Origin: Bacillota bacterium
GTDB taxonomy: Bacteria > Bacillota > Clostridia > Christensenellales > CAG-138
NCBI GenBank assembly: GCA_023409435.1
Contig: JAEYHP010000060.1
Location: 1 to 27,919 of the forward strand
Length of the DNA: 27,919 nucleotides
Reading direction: 5' to 3'
Positions 6,912-14,761 of this stretch are shown here, piece after piece. Position numbers and translations under genes: made by a program. The notes below the pieces were generated by a model. It searched no databases, had not been told where the DNA came from, and saw only the letters and a program-made list of their open reading frames with translations. Numbering within the stretch: position 1 is the first letter of the stretch; each line of letters starts with the position of its first letter.

Positions 6912-6950
6912 GGAAGTCTGCGGCATAGCGGCGCTGTGCCGCAGGCTTTC
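6912..6950 (+). promoter_or_regulatory. 18-bp hairpin between binding protein and permease genes
   Basis: Bases 6912-6929 pair with 6933-6950 around a GGC loop, with only three G-U pairs. No T-run follows, so it is not a classical terminator. Similar hairpins after binding-protein genes are known to protect the upstream message (as in malE-malF) and give an excess of binding protein over permease; that role is inferred here. Confidence 0.65.
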
Positions 6951-6996
6951 CCAATGAAGCGCGATATTCGTAGTACGGGTCCCTATATGGAAAAAG

Positions 6997-7002
6997 AGGA
7001 GG
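6997..7002 (+). promoter_or_regulatory. Ribosome binding site deciding a TTG start
   Basis: AGGAGG lies 8 bases before TTG at 7011. The in-frame ATGs at 6936, 6954 and 6987 lack such a site, and the first lies inside the intergenic hairpin. This favours TTG as the start of the permease. Confidence 0.75.
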
Positions 7003-7010
7003 TATTAAGC

Positions 7011-7994
7011 TTGGCCGCAACAAATCTCGCACCTTCCGCTCCCCGCAAAAGGACATTGGGAATAGAAAAAAACCATTACGGCTACATTTTTTTAACTCCG
7101 TTTATATTGGGTTTTCTGGTATTCGGATTGTATCCGCTGCTCAACACGTTCTATTTGAGCTTGACCGATAAGATGCTCATGGTCAAAAGTTCGGGGCAAT
7201 TCATTTGGTTTGAAAATTTCAAAGCGCTGTTTGCAGATGCGTTTTTTTTAAAAGCCCTCGGCAATACATGGATGATCTGGCTATTGAACTTTATCCCGCA
7301 ACTGGGTATCGCCATGTTGCTGTCCGCCTGGTTTACCAACCTCAGGCTGCGCATACGCGGCGTCGGGTTCTGGCGGGCGCTGTTTTATCTGCCCAATTTG
7401 CTGATGCCCGCGGTCATCGCGGTGCTCTATTTTAACTTTTTCTCCTTCTACGGGCCGGTCAACCAGATATTGGTCAGATCCGGCATGATGCCCGAAGCGT
7501 TTCAGTTCTTCCAGGATGAAACGGCCACCCGAGGTATCGTCATATTCATTCAATGGTGGATGTGGTTTGGGTCAACCATCATCATACTCATGGCGGGCAT
7601 GACCTCTGTTTCGCCTTCGCTCTACGAATCCGCAATGGTGGACGGCGCGTCAAGCTCCCAGATGTTCCGGCATATCACGCTGCCTCTGCTAAAGCCCGTG
7701 CTCATCTACACGCTGGTGGTATCCCTGGTGGGCGGCATGCAGATGTGGGATATCCCCTACATGATATCCGGCGGGCGCGGCGCGCCAAACGGATCGGTCA
7801 TGACGATGAACGTGCTCATGTATATGAAGCTCAACAGCCCGAAAGGATTAATCGGTTCGGCTGCCTCCGTCGGCGTGATGATATTTGTAATCACAAGCAT
7901 CGTCGCTCTGGGAATATTCTTTGCCCTGCGGGATAAAGACGCGGCTATAGAAAGAAAACAGCTGCGCAGGGGCAGAAGGGAGACGTCAAAATGA
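7011..7994 (+). CDS. Carbohydrate ABC transporter permease, MalF/UgpA type
   Basis: A 327-residue inner-membrane permease from the TTG at 7011 (alternative longer start ATG at 6936). After a basic cytoplasmic N-terminus it shows TM1 (YIFLTPFILGFLVFGLYPLL), then the characteristic NTFYLSLTD and ENFKALF segments, and several further hydrophobic segments, six in all by eye. The EAA loop that contacts the ATPase is YESAMVDGASSSQMFRHITLPLLKPV, close to the CUT1 consensus. Its stop overlaps the start of the second permease by 4 bases (ATGA), so translation is coupled. No ATPase gene is in the operon; in Bacillota such transporters usually share an MsmX/MsiK-type ATPase encoded elsewhere. Confidence 0.93.
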   Translation: MAATNLAPSAPRKRTLGIEKNHYGYIFLTPFILGFLVFGLYPLLNTFYLSLTDKMLMVKSSGQFIWFENFKALFADAFFLKALGNTWMIWLLNFIPQLGIAMLLSAWFTNLRLRIRGVGFWRALFYLPNLLMPAVIAVLYFNFFSFYGPVNQILVRSGMMPEAFQFFQDETATRGIVIFIQWWMWFGSTIIILMAGMTSVSPSLYESAMVDGASSSQMFRHITLPLLKPVLIYTLVVSLVGGMQMWDIPYMISGGRGAPNGSVMTMNVLMYMKLNSPKGLIGSAASVGVMIFVITSIVALGIFFALRDKDAAIERKQLRRGRRETSK

Positions 7995-8830
7995 GTTATA
8001 CCTCAAAAACCAAGCTGATGCGCGTCCTTATCTATATATTGCTTGTAGTTATCACGCTCATCTGCATTGTTCCGCTCTATATCCTGATCATAAACGCCAC
8101 CCGCTCCACGCCGGAGATTCAGCAGGGCCTGAGCATACTGCCCGGCAAAAACACCATAATCAACTGGGACAATCTTGCGAACCGGGGGCTAAACCTGCTG
8201 CAAGGCTTTTGGAACAGCCTTTTTATCGCGGTGTCCACCACGGTGCTTACGGTATATTTCAGCATGATGGCCGCCTATGGGTTGGAAGTTTACAATTTCA
8301 AACTCAAACGCTCCATGTATAACTTTATCCTGATATTGGTACTCATCCCGCTGCAGGCTTCCATCATCGGGTATTTCCAGTACATGTCCGCCCTGAAGCT
8401 CACGAACTCGTATATCCCGCTGATTTTGCCGTCCATCGCGGCGCCGGCTTCCATATTCTTTGCAAAACAGTACCTTGAATCGGTTGTGGTGAAGGATTTG
8501 ATTTACGCCGCTCGCATCGACGGCTGCGGGGAATTTTCCATATTCAACCGGATCATGCTGCCGATTGCGGCTCCGGGCGCGTTTACGCTTGGTATCTTCT
8601 CGTTTGTCGGTTCCTGGAACAGCCTGTTCACGCCGTTCATCATGATTTCAAAAACAAAGCTCTATACGCTGCCCATGATGGTTTCGACGCTGCGCGGCGA
8701 TACCTACCGTACAGAATACGGAAGCATTTATCTTGGGCTGGCGGTTTCCATAGTGCCGATCATTATCGTATATGCAATATTCTCCAAATACATCATCAAC
8801 GGCATGGCAATGGGCGCGCTCAAGGAATAA
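7991..8830 (+). CDS. Carbohydrate ABC transporter permease, MalG/UgpE type
   Basis: A 279-residue inner-membrane permease partnering the MalF-type protein. The ATG at 7991 overlaps the preceding stop codon (ATGA). The sequence begins with TM1 (LIYILLVVITLICIVPLYILIINATRS), followed by FWNSLFIAVSTTVLTVYFSMMAAYGLE, which is typical of the MalG family, and the EAA loop IYAARIDGCGEFSIFNRIMLPIAAPG. It ends with a short tail, GMAMGALKE, matching the usual C-terminus of this group. Length (275-295) is standard. It lies 28 bases before the GH43 gene in the same operon, supporting uptake of the oligosaccharide that GH43 then cleaves. Confidence 0.94.
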   Translation: MSYTSKTKLMRVLIYILLVVITLICIVPLYILIINATRSTPEIQQGLSILPGKNTIINWDNLANRGLNLLQGFWNSLFIAVSTTVLTVYFSMMAAYGLEVYNFKLKRSMYNFILILVLIPLQASIIGYFQYMSALKLTNSYIPLILPSIAAPASIFFAKQYLESVVVKDLIYAARIDGCGEFSIFNRIMLPIAAPGAFTLGIFSFVGSWNSLFTPFIMISKTKLYTLPMMVSTLRGDTYRTEYGSIYLGLAVSIVPIIIVYAIFSKYIINGMAMGALKE

Positions 8831-8858
8831 AGAATTTTAGTAACGGCAAGGTGATTTG

Positions 8859-10406
8859 ATGATTAAGAATCCAGTACTGACCGGCTTTCATCCCGATCCC
8901 AGCATGATTTGCGTGGACGGCACGTTCTATGTTGCGAACTCGACGTTTGAATATTTTCCCGGCGTCTCCATCTCCGCCTCCCGTGATCTCGCCAATTGGG
9001 AGACCGTCGCTTACCCGCTCAATGAGAAAAGGTTATTGGATATGCGCGGCAATCCGCAGTCCGGCGGCATATGGGCGCCATGCCTGACTTATTGCGACGG
9101 GCTTTTTTACCTTGTCTATACCGACGTCAAGGTGTGGGCGAGGGACCCGTTCAAGGACACGCATAATTATATCACCACCGCTCCCGCTGTGACCGGCCCG
9201 TGGAGCGACCCCGTCTATGTCAACAGTTCCGGGTTCGATCCCTCGCTCTTCCATGATGGGGACGGGCGGAAATACTTTGTGAATATGGAGTGGGACTACC
9301 GCAAGGCAGGCGACGGCAAGTTTTCAGGAATACTGCTTACCGAGCTTGATCCGAGTACATTGAAGCCGGTTTCTGAAACCCGCAAAATATTCCGCGGGAC
9401 CCCTCGGGGCTTAGTGGAAGGGCCGCATATTTACAAGAAAAACGGTTACTATTACCTCCTATGCGCCGAAGGCGGCACATCCTATGAGCATGCCGAATCC
9501 GTTTGCCGCTCTAAAAACATCTGGGGTCCGTACGAGCAGCATCCGCATAGTTATTTGGTCAGCACACAGAATGCGCCGGGCGCGTACCTGCAAAAGACGG
9601 GTCACGGCAGCATCTGCGAGGGGCCGGACGGCCGCTGGTTCACTGCGTTCTTGTGTGGGCGGCCGGTGGATCGGACCATGTCCTGCCCGCTGGGGCGCGA
9701 AACCGCCATCAGCGAAATCGTATGGAAAAAGGATTGGCCGTACCTGAAAAACGGCACGCTGGTCCCCCCAAAGACATTCGAGGGTTATGGCGAAAAGGAA
9801 CCGGAAAAACCCATGGATTACGATTTTTCTTCCAAAGCGTTTCAGCTCGATTTCATGTCCCTTCGCACTCCGGCGAAATACGATATTGTGGACGGAGCGC
9901 TAAGGCTGTACGGCGGGGAGTCCATCGCGTCCAGGCATGATCAAAACCTTTTAGCGCGCCGCCAGTGCGATTTCAGCTTTGAAGCTACGACCTCGCTCCG
10001 GTTCCCGTTCGATCATTTTCAGCAGATGGCGGGGCTGATCTACCGTTACAATGAAGAAAACCAGTACTTCTTGCGCGTGGCATATGACGAAGAGCGCGGC
10101 TGCAAGACGCTGGGCATCCTGGTATTTGATAAATTTGAGTTTTCCATGCCGCTGGGTGAAAAGGAAATTCCCGTAGGCGACGAGGTGTTTCTGAAAGTTT
10201 CTATGAATGGCCGCTACGGTACGTTCTCCTATTCGTCGGACGGAAAGCTGTATCATGAGATTCCGTACCGGTTGGATGCAGCGAAACTTTCGGACGAATA
10301 CGCAACGCCGGGCGGCTTTACCGGCGCTTTCGTCGGATTGAGTTGCGTGGATCTGTGCAACAAGACAGCATACACGGATTTTCTCTCTTTTACATACCGG
10401 GCGTGA
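8859..10406 (+). CDS. GH43 glycosidase, beta-xylosidase/arabinofuranosidase type
   Basis: A 515-residue enzyme without a signal peptide, so it acts in the cytoplasm on imported oligosaccharides. The five-bladed propeller domain (about 1-310) starts with NPVLTGFHPDPSMICVDGTF, holding the catalytic base Asp13. Asp127 in GFDPSLFHD is the pKa modulator and Glu187 in VEGPHIYKKNGYYYL is the general acid. This spacing is almost identical to that of characterised GH43 beta-xylosidases of the 500-540-residue class. The C-terminal half (about 325-515) is the beta-sandwich GH43_C2 domain that closes the active site. The ATG at 8859 follows AAGGTGA; a TTG directly before it (8856) is a possible alternative. 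Activity on xylobiose or on arabinosyl side chains cannot be separated by eye. Confidence 0.93.
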   Translation: MIKNPVLTGFHPDPSMICVDGTFYVANSTFEYFPGVSISASRDLANWETVAYPLNEKRLLDMRGNPQSGGIWAPCLTYCDGLFYLVYTDVKVWARDPFKDTHNYITTAPAVTGPWSDPVYVNSSGFDPSLFHDGDGRKYFVNMEWDYRKAGDGKFSGILLTELDPSTLKPVSETRKIFRGTPRGLVEGPHIYKKNGYYYLLCAEGGTSYEHAESVCRSKNIWGPYEQHPHSYLVSTQNAPGAYLQKTGHGSICEGPDGRWFTAFLCGRPVDRTMSCPLGRETAISEIVWKKDWPYLKNGTLVPPKTFEGYGEKEPEKPMDYDFSSKAFQLDFMSLRTPAKYDIVDGALRLYGGESIASRHDQNLLARRQCDFSFEATTSLRFPFDHFQQMAGLIYRYNEENQYFLRVAYDEERGCKTLGILVFDKFEFSMPLGEKEIPVGDEVFLKVSMNGRYGTFSYSSDGKLYHEIPYRLDAAKLSDEYATPGGFTGAFVGLSCVDLCNKTAYTDFLSFTYRA

Positions 10407-10435
10407 TTGCGAAACCGATTTTTTTGCGGTACAAT
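10407..10435 (+). promoter_or_regulatory. Promoter of the LacI gene with internal operator O4
   Basis: -35 TTGCGA (10407-10412), 17-base spacer, -10 TACAAT (10430-10435). GAAACCGATTTT (10411-10422) lies inside the spacer and matches the GAAATCGATTTC core at 10 of 12 positions. This suggests a separate, weakly autorepressed promoter for the regulator, in addition to read-through from GH43. Confidence 0.6.
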
Positions 10436-10468
10436 GAACCAGATAATTGACGCGATAGGGGCATAACA

Positions 10469-11485
10469 GTGGTAACGATATATGATATTGCGGCAAAGAC
10501 TGGTCTGAGTGCTGCAACGGTTTCCAAAGTCTTTAATAATTACGTAGGCGTAAGCAGCAAGACCAGGGAGGTTGTGCTCAAGGCGGCCAAGGCCATGGAC
10601 TATACGCCCAATACGAACGCGCGCGCTTTGGTTACCAAAAAGTCCTGGTTGATCAGCCTCCTGTTTTCGGAGGATATCGGCAGTGGAATTGCCCACCCGC
10701 ACTTCAGCGGGATCTTGCAGAGCGCCATCACGCAGGTGCAGGGCCACGGGTACGATGTGGTGTTCGTCAACAACCGCCTGGGGCAGAACGACGTCTCCTA
10801 CCTGGACCATTGCCGTTACCGCGGCGTGGACGGCGTGCTGATTGCCGCGGGTTCCCATTTTACGGATGAGATCCAGTGCGTGCTGGACAGCGACTATACT
10901 TGCGTTTCGGTGGAGGAAATTTACCCAAACAGGCACAGCGTGATTTCAGACAATTGGTCGGGCACGATGCAGGCGCTCGAATATCTTTATTTCCTGGGTC
11001 ACAGGAAAATCGCGCATATCGCAGGTCCCAAAAAGCGCTTGGCTGGGCGGGAACGGTATGAAGCGTATGTCAGCTTCCTTTCCCAGAAGGGCATCCCCTA
11101 CAACCCCAAGTATGTGGTGGAGGCGGAGTTTTTCAGGAAGGACGAGGGAGTCAAGGCGTCCAACGAATTATTACAGCAGTGCTGGGACGATATGCCCACC
11201 GCCATATTCGCAGGCTACGACGAACTGGCCTGCGCCGCAAAAACGGTGCTGCAATCGCGCGGGTTCCGCATCCCCAAGGATATGTCCATCATCGGCTTCG
11301 ATGATCTTCCAATCTCCGAAACGCCCGGCATCACGACCATCCGGCAGGACCGGCACCTGATCGGGCAGACCGCGGGGGATATGCTAGTAAAACTCATTGA
11401 AGGCGAGGACGTGGGGCAACCCATGGTGTTGCGTCTGCCCACCAAGCTGATTACGCGGGAATCCTGTGCGCGCGTTGAAGAATAA
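10469..11485 (+). CDS. LacI/GalR-family transcriptional repressor
   Basis: A 338-residue regulator starting at GTG 10469. The N-terminal headpiece is textbook LacI: VTIYDIAAKTGLSAATVSKVFNNYVGVSSKTREVVLKAAKAMDYTPN (helix-turn-helix about residues 4-25, hinge helix about 46-60). It is followed by a type 1 periplasmic-binding fold with VDGVLIAAGS, SVISDNWSGTMQALEYLYFLGHRKIAHIAG, AIFAGYDELACAAKTVL and IIGFDDLPISETPGITTIRQD. Its position directly after GH43, and the matching palindromes at the operon promoter and inside its own promoter, make it the probable repressor of this operon. The inducer is likely a xylose- or arabinose-containing sugar (inference). The ribosome site is weak (AGGGG). DUF624 follows after 20 bases. 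Confidence 0.93.
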   Translation: MVTIYDIAAKTGLSAATVSKVFNNYVGVSSKTREVVLKAAKAMDYTPNTNARALVTKKSWLISLLFSEDIGSGIAHPHFSGILQSAITQVQGHGYDVVFVNNRLGQNDVSYLDHCRYRGVDGVLIAAGSHFTDEIQCVLDSDYTCVSVEEIYPNRHSVISDNWSGTMQALEYLYFLGHRKIAHIAGPKKRLAGRERYEAYVSFLSQKGIPYNPKYVVEAEFFRKDEGVKASNELLQQCWDDMPTAIFAGYDELACAAKTVLQSRGFRIPKDMSIIGFDDLPISETPGITTIRQDRHLIGQTAGDMLVKLIEGEDVGQPMVLRLPTKLITRESCARVEE

Positions 11486-11505
11486 GTGCAGGGCAGGGAG
11501 GACGC

Positions 11506-12186
11506 ATGCAGGTAGATTTTTTCAAGGAAGGAAAGGGCGTATCGCCCAACGAGCCCGAAAAAAGCAGATTTGTAAAGTTCTTTCTGATTTACGGCATGCG
11601 GTTCTGGAAGCTCATTTCACTGAACCTGCTCTATCTTACGGCCTGTATCCCACTTGTGACGATCGGCCCCGCCACCGTGGCCATGGCGAACGTGCTGCGC
11701 CGGTATTCGGAAGAAAAGCTCGCCTATGTCTGGGCGGATTTCTTTGAGACATTTCGCTCCTGCTTTCAAAAGGCGCTGCTCTATTCGCTACTCTATCTCA
11801 TTCCTTTTGCCATTGCGGGCTACGCCGTGTATTTTTATTTCCTTCAGGCGCTGCAACTGTCCTGGACGTATGTGCTGTTCGGCGCGATGCTGCTTGTGTT
11901 TCTCTGCCTGCTCCTGTCCGGCATGTACGCCGCGATACTCATCGGCTCCGTGGAACTATCCCTGAGGCAAATCATAAAAAACTCCCTGATATTGAGCGTT
12001 ATTGCGGTTAAACAGAATTTTTCTACACTGCTTTGCTGGCTTATAGGCTCGCTGTGTATAGTGTTGTTATTTCCCGCGTCTATGCTGTTGGTTTTGTTGT
12101 TTCTTCCGGCCACCATGTGGTATGCCGCGGTATATATCCTAAACCCCGTGGTTAAAAAATACTGCGTACAGCAGGAAAAACAGTAA
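11506..12186 (+). CDS. DUF624/YesL-family membrane protein
   Basis: A 226-residue integral membrane protein with the DUF624 signature: MRFWKLISLNLLYLTACIPLVTIGPATVAM at about 25-55, then a Tyr/Trp-containing cytoplasmic stretch, followed by four further hydrophobic segments. YesL-like proteins are often encoded beside carbohydrate ABC transporters and glycosidases in Bacillota, but their molecular role is not established. The ATG at 11506 has GGGAGGA 4 bases upstream, and the gene starts 20 bases after the LacI stop, so it is the last gene of the operon. A terminator follows its stop. Confidence 0.88.
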   Translation: MQVDFFKEGKGVSPNEPEKSRFVKFFLIYGMRFWKLISLNLLYLTACIPLVTIGPATVAMANVLRRYSEEKLAYVWADFFETFRSCFQKALLYSLLYLIPFAIAGYAVYFYFLQALQLSWTYVLFGAMLLVFLCLLLSGMYAAILIGSVELSLRQIIKNSLILSVIAVKQNFSTLLCWLIGSLCIVLLFPASMLLVLLFLPATMWYAAVYILNPVVKKYCVQQEKQ

Positions 12187-12200
12187 ACTCAATGCAAAAT

Positions 12201-12224
12201 AAAAAGGCAGTTATGCCTTTTTTA
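12201..12224. terminator. Bidirectional terminator between convergent genes
   Basis: AAAAAGGCA (12201-12209) pairs with TGCCTTTTT (12214-12222) around a GTTA loop. A/T runs on both sides let it end the DUF624 operon and, on the other strand, the CPBP gene whose stop is 45 bases away. Confidence 0.8.
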
Positions 12225-12268
12225 TTGCGCGTTAGTTTGAAATAGGTTGATGGCAGCCAAAGCTCCCG

Positions 12269-13075
12269 CTAGAGCTGCGTCTGCTGTGAAAGCGGCTCTT
12301 TTTTTACCGCTTTTGCACCAAATACAAGAGAGAATACGACGACTACCACAAACTTTATGATTCCCGCGATAAGGTTTGCGGTCGAGTCGCTGCCGGAAAA
12401 AGAACCCATGCCTGAAATGGCATTGACCAAAGCGTGGAAGATGATGCAAGGTATCACGCTTTGGGACCGAATATATAAAACGGCTGTTACAAAAGACAGC
12501 CCGATGACCTGTATAAAGAACGGAAGGAACGCCATATGGTACTGGCTCACACCCTGGATAAAGAACAGCGGAATATGCCAGCATGCCCAAATGACGCCGA
12601 TTACAAGCGGAACCAGGATACAGTTTTTGTTTTGAAAATGATGCACGAGAATGCCGCGCCACCCCAGCTCTTCCAGCCCGCCACCGATGATCATTTGCAA
12701 AAACAGCGGAAAAATCATATACCATGGCTGAATGGTCAACGGCTGTACGGATTCCTTAAAAAACAGCTGTACGATCGCAAAACCGACAAACGTCATGAGC
12801 AAAACAATCGCGATGGGCAACAGGTACCATTTGAGCGGAATTTTAAAATTGAAGTACCGCTTATAGTACGCTTTGCGCTCGCCTTTTGCAGCGCGAAGAG
12901 GCAGCAGCAGCGCGATGATCGTCGGGCTCAATCCGCCAAGCAGATAAATTAAAAACGCAGCAGCGCCGGAATTTGGCTGCTTGTTCAGCAAAATCAATGT
13001 TCCCCAAGCCGCTGCAGTAAGCAAATAAGTAGCGACTAAAAATAAAATGGATTCCCGCTTTGTTTGCGCTGTCAT
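12269..13075 (-). CDS. CPBP-family intramembrane glutamic endopeptidase
   Basis: A 268-residue, very hydrophobic protein (about seven or eight transmembrane segments) with the CPBP/CAAX-protease (Abi) motifs. Motif 1 is GGGLEELGWRGIL (Glu135, Glu136, Arg140), motif 2 is WACWHIPLFF with His167, and a later FHALVNAISG holds the last conserved His/Asn. In the family these residues form a glutamate-based active site within the membrane. Natural substrates are usually unknown; roles in bacteriocin self-immunity have been reported for some members. It is monocistronic, between terminators. A promoter TTGCAG-18-TATACT lies about 65 bases upstream. The start is ATG at 13075 with a modest GGGGA site. 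Confidence 0.9.
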   Translation of the reverse strand: MTAQTKRESILFLVATYLLTAAAWGTLILLNKQPNSGAAAFLIYLLGGLSPTIIALLLPLRAAKGERKAYYKRYFNFKIPLKWYLLPIAIVLLMTFVGFAIVQLFFKESVQPLTIQPWYMIFPLFLQMIIGGGLEELGWRGILVHHFQNKNCILVPLVIGVIWACWHIPLFFIQGVSQYHMAFLPFFIQVIGLSFVTAVLYIRSQSVIPCIIFHALVNAISGMGSFSGSDSTANLIAGIIKFVVVVVFSLVFGAKAVKKEPLSQQTQL

Positions 13076-13139
13076 TGCAATTCATCCCCGTATTTATTTG
13101 GTGTTGCTGTAAGACTCTGGGCTATGCTACATGCCACTC

Positions 13140-13169
13140 AGTATAACATCCCTTTATATGCTCCTGCAA
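13140..13169 (-). promoter_or_regulatory. Promoter of the CPBP gene
   Basis: On the minus strand, -35 TTGCAG (13164-13169), 18-base spacer and -10 TATACT (13140-13145). The resulting leader would be about 58 bases. Confidence 0.5.
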
Positions 13170-13226
13170 GAACCGAAGTTTCCGCTCGCCCTCCTAAGAA
13201 ATACGTACGATTTTGGGCCTTATGAA

Positions 13227-13259
13227 CGAAAAGGCAGCCTATGTGGCTGCCTCTTTTCG
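13227..13259 (-). terminator. Terminator after xylose isomerase
   Basis: A stem GGCAGCC (13233-13239) / GGCTGCC (13245-13251) with outer CGAAAA/TTTTCG pairing. It lies 21 bases past the xylA stop and, read on the minus strand, ends in CCTTTTCGTT. Confidence 0.75.
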
Positions 13260-13279
13260 TCTATGGCTGTACAATAAGA

Positions 13280-14590
13280 TTAGCTGAACAGAATATCGTT
13301 CAGCACGGCTTCTAGGTGCTCCTGCCTGCCGCTCGGGACATCGAACCGTTCGATATCCTTTGCATAATCGTACAGCGACGCAAGGGATTCCTTTCCTTCC
13401 GCAATACGCTTACCCACTCCTTCATTGTAGGAAGAATACCGGTCGGCGACAAACGCGTCGATGCGCCCGTCCTCAATGAGTGCTGCGGCTTTTTTGAGGC
13501 CCAGCGCGAACGCATCCATGCCCGCGATGTACGCAAGCAGGATATCCTCAAACGTGTTGCTCGCGCGGCGGGCCTTGGCGTCGAAATTCAGGCCGCCGTT
13601 GGTAAAGCCGCCGGCCTTTAATACCTCGTACATGCACAGCGTGGTATCGTAAATGTTCGTCGGGAACTGGTCCGTATCCCAGCCCAGCAACAGATCGCCC
13701 TGGTTGGCGTCGATGGAGCCGAACACGCCGTTCACGCGGGCCATGCGCAGCTCATGCTGGAAGGTATGCCCGGCCAGCGTGGCATGGTTGGCCTCCACGT
13801 TCATGCGGAAATCCTTCATGAGATCATACTTGCGCAAAAAGTTTACGCAGGTGGCCACGTCAAAATCATATTGGTGCTTGGTCGGTTCCTTGGGCTTGGG
13901 TTCGATATAGAAATCGCCTGTAAAGCCGTTTGCCCTGCCGTAATCGCGCGCCATGGTCAGAAGCCGCGCAAGGTTGTCGAGCTCTAGCCCTACGTCCGTG
14001 TTCAGAAGCGTTTCATAGCCTTCCCGGCCGCCCCAGAACACATAACCCTTTCCGCCCAAACGAATGGTGGCGTCGAGAGCCGCCTTGACCTTGCCTGCGG
14101 AAAGTGCGAACACATCCGCGCTGCAGCTTGTGGCGGCGCCCGCCATGAACTTCTTATCCGAGAACATGTTGGCGGTGCCCCATAGCAGCTTTTTGCCGTA
14201 TTGCTGTTGTTTTTGCAGCAGGTATTCCGTGATCTCCAGCAGATTGTCCGTGCTTTCTTGTAACGTCCTGCCCTCGAGCGCGATATCCGCGTCATGGAAG
14301 CAGTAATAGTCGATGCCCAGTTTGTCCATCAGCTCGAAGGCGAAATCGGCCTTTGCCTTATGTTTTGCCATTTCTTCAGTCTGGCCGAAGGATTTGTCCA
14401 TGGTGTTGCCGCCAAACATATCGGTGCCGCCCGCGTTGATGGTATGCCACCAGCTCACGGCAAATTTCAGGTGCTCCCTCATCGGCTTGCCCATAATGAC
14501 GGCGTCCGCGTCATAATGGCGGAACGAAAGCGGATCGCGGCTGCCCGCGCCCCAAAAAGGTACCTTGCTGATTTCCGCATAGCGTTTCAT
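13280..14590 (-). CDS. xylA: Xylose isomerase
   Basis: Cytoplasmic enzyme converting D-xylose to D-xylulose (436 residues, class II length). Catalytic His99 and Asp102 lie in YYCFHDAD. The metal ligands are all present: Glu230 (IEPKPKEPTKHQYDFD), Glu266 and His269 (VEANHATLAGH), Asp294 (SIDANQGD), Asp305 and Asp307 (WDTDQFPTN) and Asp337 (NFDAKARR). The signature VFWGGREGYETL is at about 184-195. The start chosen is ATG at 14590, with AAAGGAGG just upstream and the family's usual KRYAEISKVPFWG N-terminus; an in-frame ATG at 14617 lacks such a site. The AraC gene lies 171 bases upstream on the same strand. No xylulokinase gene is in the window. Confidence 0.97.
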   Translation of the reverse strand: MKRYAEISKVPFWGAGSRDPLSFRHYDADAVIMGKPMREHLKFAVSWWHTINAGGTDMFGGNTMDKSFGQTEEMAKHKAKADFAFELMDKLGIDYYCFHDADIALEGRTLQESTDNLLEITEYLLQKQQQYGKKLLWGTANMFSDKKFMAGAATSCSADVFALSAGKVKAALDATIRLGGKGYVFWGGREGYETLLNTDVGLELDNLARLLTMARDYGRANGFTGDFYIEPKPKEPTKHQYDFDVATCVNFLRKYDLMKDFRMNVEANHATLAGHTFQHELRMARVNGVFGSIDANQGDLLLGWDTDQFPTNIYDTTLCMYEVLKAGGFTNGGLNFDAKARRASNTFEDILLAYIAGMDAFALGLKKAAALIEDGRIDAFVADRYSSYNEGVGKRIAEGKESLASLYDYAKDIERFDVPSGRQEHLEAVLNDILFS

Positions 14591-14630
14591 AATTGGCCCC
14601 TCCTTTTGAAATATCATCTGTTTGTTTTCT

Positions 14631-14655
14631 GATTAGCCGCGCCTGTGCGGTTATC
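14631..14655. promoter_or_regulatory. Imperfect inverted repeat upstream of xylA
   Basis: GATTAGCCGC (14631-14640) and GCGGTTATC (14647-14655) form an imperfect inverted repeat around GCCTGT, 40-65 bases before the xylA start. It may be a regulator site or a leader hairpin. No clear -35/-10 pair was found in the 171-base gap, as is common for activator-dependent promoters. Confidence 0.35.
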
Positions 14656-14761
14656 GACCTATATGATTGATAACTTAAATGTACCACAAACAGGCAGATG
14701 CCGCTTATGTAAAGTTTGCGGTTTTTCTACTACAATCATGCGATTATGAGCCGGTTTTATT

